Shown here piece after piece: positions 32,390 to 34,384 of a stretch of 34,384 bases of DNA. Origin of the DNA: an uncultured Clostridia bacterium (lineage in GTDB: Bacteria; Bacillota; Clostridia; Christensenellales; Borkfalkiaceae). The stretch is taken from NCBI GenBank assembly GCA_944367465.1, contig CALVWO010000013.1, positions 1-34,384 of the forward strand, written 5' to 3'. Below the pieces are notes generated by a model. That model worked only from the letters and a program-made list of their open reading frames with translations. It made no database searches and had not been told where the DNA came from. Position 1 is the first letter of the stretch. Every line of letters starts with the position of its first letter. Made by a program: the position numbers and the translations under genes.

Positions 32390-33232
32390 CTATTGCACGG
32401 ACTTCTTGAACAGATTGCAGTGTTTCTCCCGCGCCTTCGCCTCAAACTCCGCATAAGTGCGGGAGCGTTTCATCGCCTCGTCGAAATCGATGAGGTGCGC
32501 GTCGAAGTCGGGGCCGTCCACGCATGCAAACTTCATCTCGCCTCCCACCGTCACACGGCAGCAGCCGCACATGCCCGTGCCGTCGATCATAATGGGATTC
32601 ATGCTTGCGATCGTCCTGATATTGTACGGTCTGGTCGCCGCCGCCACGAACTTCATCATGATGAGCGGCCCGATCGTGATCACCTCGTCGAACGTCTCTC
32701 CGCTCTCCAAAAGGCGGTTCAAGGGCACGCAGACGTTGCCCTTTTCCCCGTAGGATCCGTCGTCCGTCATCATGAAGAAGCGGTCGGAGATCGCCTTGAA
32801 CTCCTCTTCGAGGATCACGAGATCCTTGTTGCGGAATCCGACGATGGAAGTGACTTCGCAGCCGAGCTCGTGCAGTTCACGCGCGACGGGAAGCGCGATG
32901 GCGCAGCCGACGCCGCCGCCCACGACGGCGACTTTTTTCAGTCCCTCCACATGGGTGGGCGTACCGAGCGGCCCCACAAAATCCGCCACGCAGCCGCCCT
33001 CCGGGAGCGTTGCGAGCGTCATCGTCGCGCCGCCGACGATCTGGAAAATAATGGTGACGGCGCCCGTCTCCTTATCGCACCCCGCGACCGTGAGCGGGAT
33101 ACGTTCGCCGCGTTCGTCCGCACGGACGATGATAAACTGCCCGGCGCGCGCCTTTTTTGCGATCAGCGGCGCCTTGATATCCATCCGCATAACGGTCGGA
33201 TTGAGCGCTTCCTTTTTCAGGATCTCGAACAT
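32390..33232 (-). CDS. nfnA: NfnA-like small subunit of ferredoxin:NADP oxidoreductase
   Basis: The flavin- and [2Fe-2S]-containing partner of NfnB. The 280-residue protein resembles dihydroorotate dehydrogenase electron-transfer subunit PyrK: an FAD domain (RAGQFIIVRADERGERIPLTVAG), an NAD domain with VAVVGGGVGCAIALP (101-115), and a C-terminal cluster site DGTGMCGCCRV ... FACVDGP (D217, C222, C225, C237; C224 lies between). The aspartate in the first cluster position and lack of a pyrD neighbour favour NfnA over PyrK. ATG 33232 has AAGGAG upstream and a consensus promoter at 33264-33292; the longer frame crosses that promoter. Confidence 0.9.
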   Translation of the reverse strand: MFEILKKEALNPTVMRMDIKAPLIAKKARAGQFIIVRADERGERIPLTVAGCDKETGAVTIIFQIVGGATMTLATLPEGGCVADFVGPLGTPTHVEGLKKVAVVGGGVGCAIALPVARELHELGCEVTSIVGFRNKDLVILEEEFKAISDRFFMMTDDGSYGEKGNVCVPLNRLLESGETFDEVITIGPLIMMKFVAAATRPYNIRTIASMNPIMIDGTGMCGCCRVTVGGEMKFACVDGPDFDAHLIDFDEAMKRSRTYAEFEAKAREKHCNLFKKSVQ

Positions 33233-33263
33233 TGCCAAATCTCCTTGTGAAATCTCGCAAAAT

Positions 33264-33292
33264 ATTATACTCTCACGGCGGAAAATTGTCAA
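33264..33292 (-). promoter_or_regulatory. Consensus sigma-A promoter of nfnAB
   Basis: On the minus strand TTGACA (33292-33287), 17 bases, TATAAT (33269-33264), an exact match. Start near 33257 gives a 25-base leader with AAGGAG. Imperfect inverted arms TCACGGCGG (33273-33281) and CCGCGGCGTGA (33296-33306) flank the -35 box and could be an operator. Confidence 0.85.
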
Positions 33293-33337
33293 TGTCCGCG
33301 GCGTGAATTTTTGAAGAGAAAAAGCATCGTTTTTCCC

Positions 33338-33366
33338 TTGACTTTTCCCGATATACGGGTTATAAT
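33338..33366 (+). promoter_or_regulatory. Sigma-A promoter of the degV gene
   Basis: TTGACT (33338-33343), 17 bases, TATAAT (33361-33366). Start near 33373 leaves a leader of about 36 bases with GGAGAGG before the ATG at 33409. It is divergent from the nfnAB promoter, with the -35 boxes about 45 bases apart. Confidence 0.8.
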
Positions 33367-33408
33367 GGAAAAAGTTCAAAAAATGAAATAAATCTATTGG
33401 AGAGGATC

Positions 33409-34278
33409 ATGGCGAACATCAAGATCGTCACCGATTCGAACAGCGGCATCACGCAGGCAGAGGCGAAAGAACTGGGAATCTTCGTCGTGCCGATGCCCTT
33501 TCTGATCAACGGTGAAGAGTACTTTGAGGACATCAACCTCACGCAGAAAGAGTTCTACGAGCATCTGCAGGGCGACGCGGCGGTATCCACCTCGCAGCCC
33601 TCCGCGGTGACCGTGACGGAACTTTGGGACGAGCTTCTGAAAGACGGCAGCGACGTGGTGCATATTCCCATGTCGAGCGGACTTTCCGAGACCTGCCACA
33701 CCGCGCAGAACCTTGCGAAGGACTATAACGGACGCGTGCAGGTCGTGGACAACCAGCGCATTTCCGTCACGCTGAAGCAGAGCGTTTTAGACGCGCTCAA
33801 ACTTGCCGAAGCGGGAAAAAGCGCGGCGGAAATCAAGGAATACCTTGAATCGACCAAATTCGACAGCAGCATATACATCTCTCTCGATACGCTCAAGTAT
33901 CTCAAAAAAGGCGGGAGACTCACCCCTGCCGCGGCGCTCATCGGCACCATTCTCAAGATCAAACCCGTTCTGCAGATCCAGGGAGAAAAACTGGACGCCT
34001 TCAGGAAAGTGCATTCCCTGAAACAGGCGAAAAACGAAATGATCAACGCCATCCGCAACGACCTTGCCACCCGGTTCAAGACCTATCTCGACGCGGGTGA
34101 GATGACTATCTCCGTGGCGCATACCAACAACTACGAAGAGGCGGAGACGTTCAAAAAAGAACTGGAGGCGGTTTTCCCGAAGATCCCCGTCACATACGTC
34201 GATCCCCTTTCGCTCTCCGTATCCTGCCACATCGGTCCCGGAGCGCTTGCCGTAACGGCAACGAGGATCCTGAAATAA
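33409..34278 (+). CDS. DegV family fatty-acid-binding protein
   Basis: DegV-family proteins bind a fatty acid; one subgroup (FakB) presents it to the kinase FakA for phosphorylation. The 289-residue protein begins MANIKIVTDSNSGITQAEAKEL and shows STSQPSAVTVTELWDELL, IPMSSGLSET, VVDNQRISVTLKQ, LKKGGRLTPAAALIG and HIGPGALAV, the family pattern. Whether it is a FakB partner cannot be decided; no fakA is present. The start is ATG 33409 with GGAGAGG upstream; a TTG at 33397 overlaps that site. The stop is doubled (TAATAA) and the insertion sequence starts 32 bases later; only a weak 4-bp stem lies between. Confidence 0.93.
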   Translation: MANIKIVTDSNSGITQAEAKELGIFVVPMPFLINGEEYFEDINLTQKEFYEHLQGDAAVSTSQPSAVTVTELWDELLKDGSDVVHIPMSSGLSETCHTAQNLAKDYNGRVQVVDNQRISVTLKQSVLDALKLAEAGKSAAEIKEYLESTKFDSSIYISLDTLKYLKKGGRLTPAAALIGTILKIKPVLQIQGEKLDAFRKVHSLKQAKNEMINAIRNDLATRFKTYLDAGEMTISVAHTNNYEEAETFKKELEAVFPKIPVTYVDPLSLSVSCHIGPGALAVTATRILK

Positions 34279-34310
34279 TAACCCCGTACAAAAAACGGAC
34301 GAGAAATTGC

Positions 34311-34384
34311 TATGCACCCCAAAAGTTGGACAGACTTTTGGAGGTGCATATTTTTATGGCAAAAAAAGGAAATAAGCAGAAAAA
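34311..34384 (+). mobile_element. Left end of an IS3-family-like insertion sequence (second copy, partial)
   Basis: Exact inverted copy of positions 1-74. Order: terminal arm (34311-34326), loop TGGACAG, opposite arm (34334-34350), T5, ATG. The stem pairs 16 bases with one bulge and contains the GGAGG ribosome site of the transposase in its 3' arm, followed by TATTTTTAT. The element reads out of the window; its body and right end are not seen, so target-site duplication cannot be judged. Confidence 0.75.
34356..34384 (+). CDS. Start of transposase orfA (truncated by window edge)
   Basis: ATG at 34356 opens MAKKGNKQK and runs off the window. GGAGG at 34340-34344 is the ribosome site. It is identical to the first codons seen on the minus strand at 1-29. 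A lysine-rich start of this kind is common in orfA of IS3-family elements; identification is limited by length. Confidence 0.55.

Noticed and set aside
33245..33260. TTGTGAAATCTCGCAA before nfnA as a Rex operator
   Set aside because: One half fits, but the spacing is two bases short and the other half has a mismatch; it also covers the ribosome-site region rather than the promoter.
33347..33359. CCCG-ATATA-CGGG in the degV promoter spacer as an operator
   Set aside because: Only four paired bases per arm; expected often by chance.
34279..34310. Terminator after degV
   Set aside because: CCGT/ACGG is a 4-bp stem with no U-run. Termination may instead occur at the IS hairpin.
1..34384. Composite transposon bounded by the two IS ends
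   Set aside because: The enclosed genes are core housekeeping genes in typical Firmicute order, and both IS ends read outward and are cut at the same base; an assembly break is simpler.
1..34384. tRNA, rRNA, CRISPR, riboswitch, prophage or defence genes
   Set aside because: I looked for cloverleaf ends, spaced direct repeats, long structured leaders and phage or nuclease motifs and found none; leaders before the main operons are too short for riboswitches.

Overview
The window reads as chromosomal DNA of a strictly fermentative, Gram-positive Firmicute of the class Clostridia, probably an uncultured gut lineage. Gene content supports this: NfnAB-type electron-bifurcating transhydrogenase, a CwlD-like amidase, a class A penicillin-binding protein, DegV, a NifS-ThiI pair without a rhodanese domain, and a miaB-mutS-mutL-miaA-ynbB cluster in Firmicute order. 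Sigma-A promoters with 17-bp spacers and AGGAGG-type ribosome sites also fit. Coding DNA is fairly GC-rich, with short AT-rich promoter gaps. I cannot name the genus.

Both ends carry the same 74-bp sequence in opposite orientation. It looks like the left end of an IS3-family insertion sequence plus the first codons of its transposase, reading outward. The window is therefore probably a contig broken at two copies of a repeated IS.

Layout. (1) 103-2416, minus: a little-known operon of SPFH protein, zinc-ribbon protein, a tiny one-helix membrane protein, an Arc-like ribbon-helix-helix regulator and a two-helix membrane protein. It starts at a strong promoter overlapped by a perfect dyad. (2) 2585-3379, plus: an unrecognised polytopic membrane protein from a divergent consensus promoter. 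(3) 3438-12063, minus: sirtuin-miaB-mutS-mutL-miaA-ynbB, tightly packed, combining mismatch repair with modification of the base next to the anticodon. (4) 12163-14346, plus: class A PBP. (5) 14347-28739, minus: a roughly 14-kb run argG-argC-argJ-argB-argD-argF-carA-carB/dapF-(two-helix membrane protein)-nifS-thiI, with mostly overlapping or closely spaced genes. It covers arginine synthesis from glutamate to argininosuccinate; argH and argR are not in the window. Its carB is fused in frame to a complete diaminopimelate epimerase. (6) 28910-33232, minus: a small membrane protein, an acyl-ACP thioesterase, cwlD and the nfnAB pair, in at least two transcription units. (7) 33409-34278, plus: a DegV-family fatty-acid-binding protein.

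Most notable points: the CarB-DapF fusion; the SPFH/zinc-ribbon/RHH operon with its putative operator; an intrinsic terminator of the arginine-thiI transcript embedded in the coding region of the converging PBP gene; a thioesterase promoter placed so that the mRNA should be leaderless; and an IS end whose hairpin encloses the transposase ribosome-binding site. No tRNA, rRNA, CRISPR array or prophage was seen, and no gap longer than 300 bases lacks a gene.
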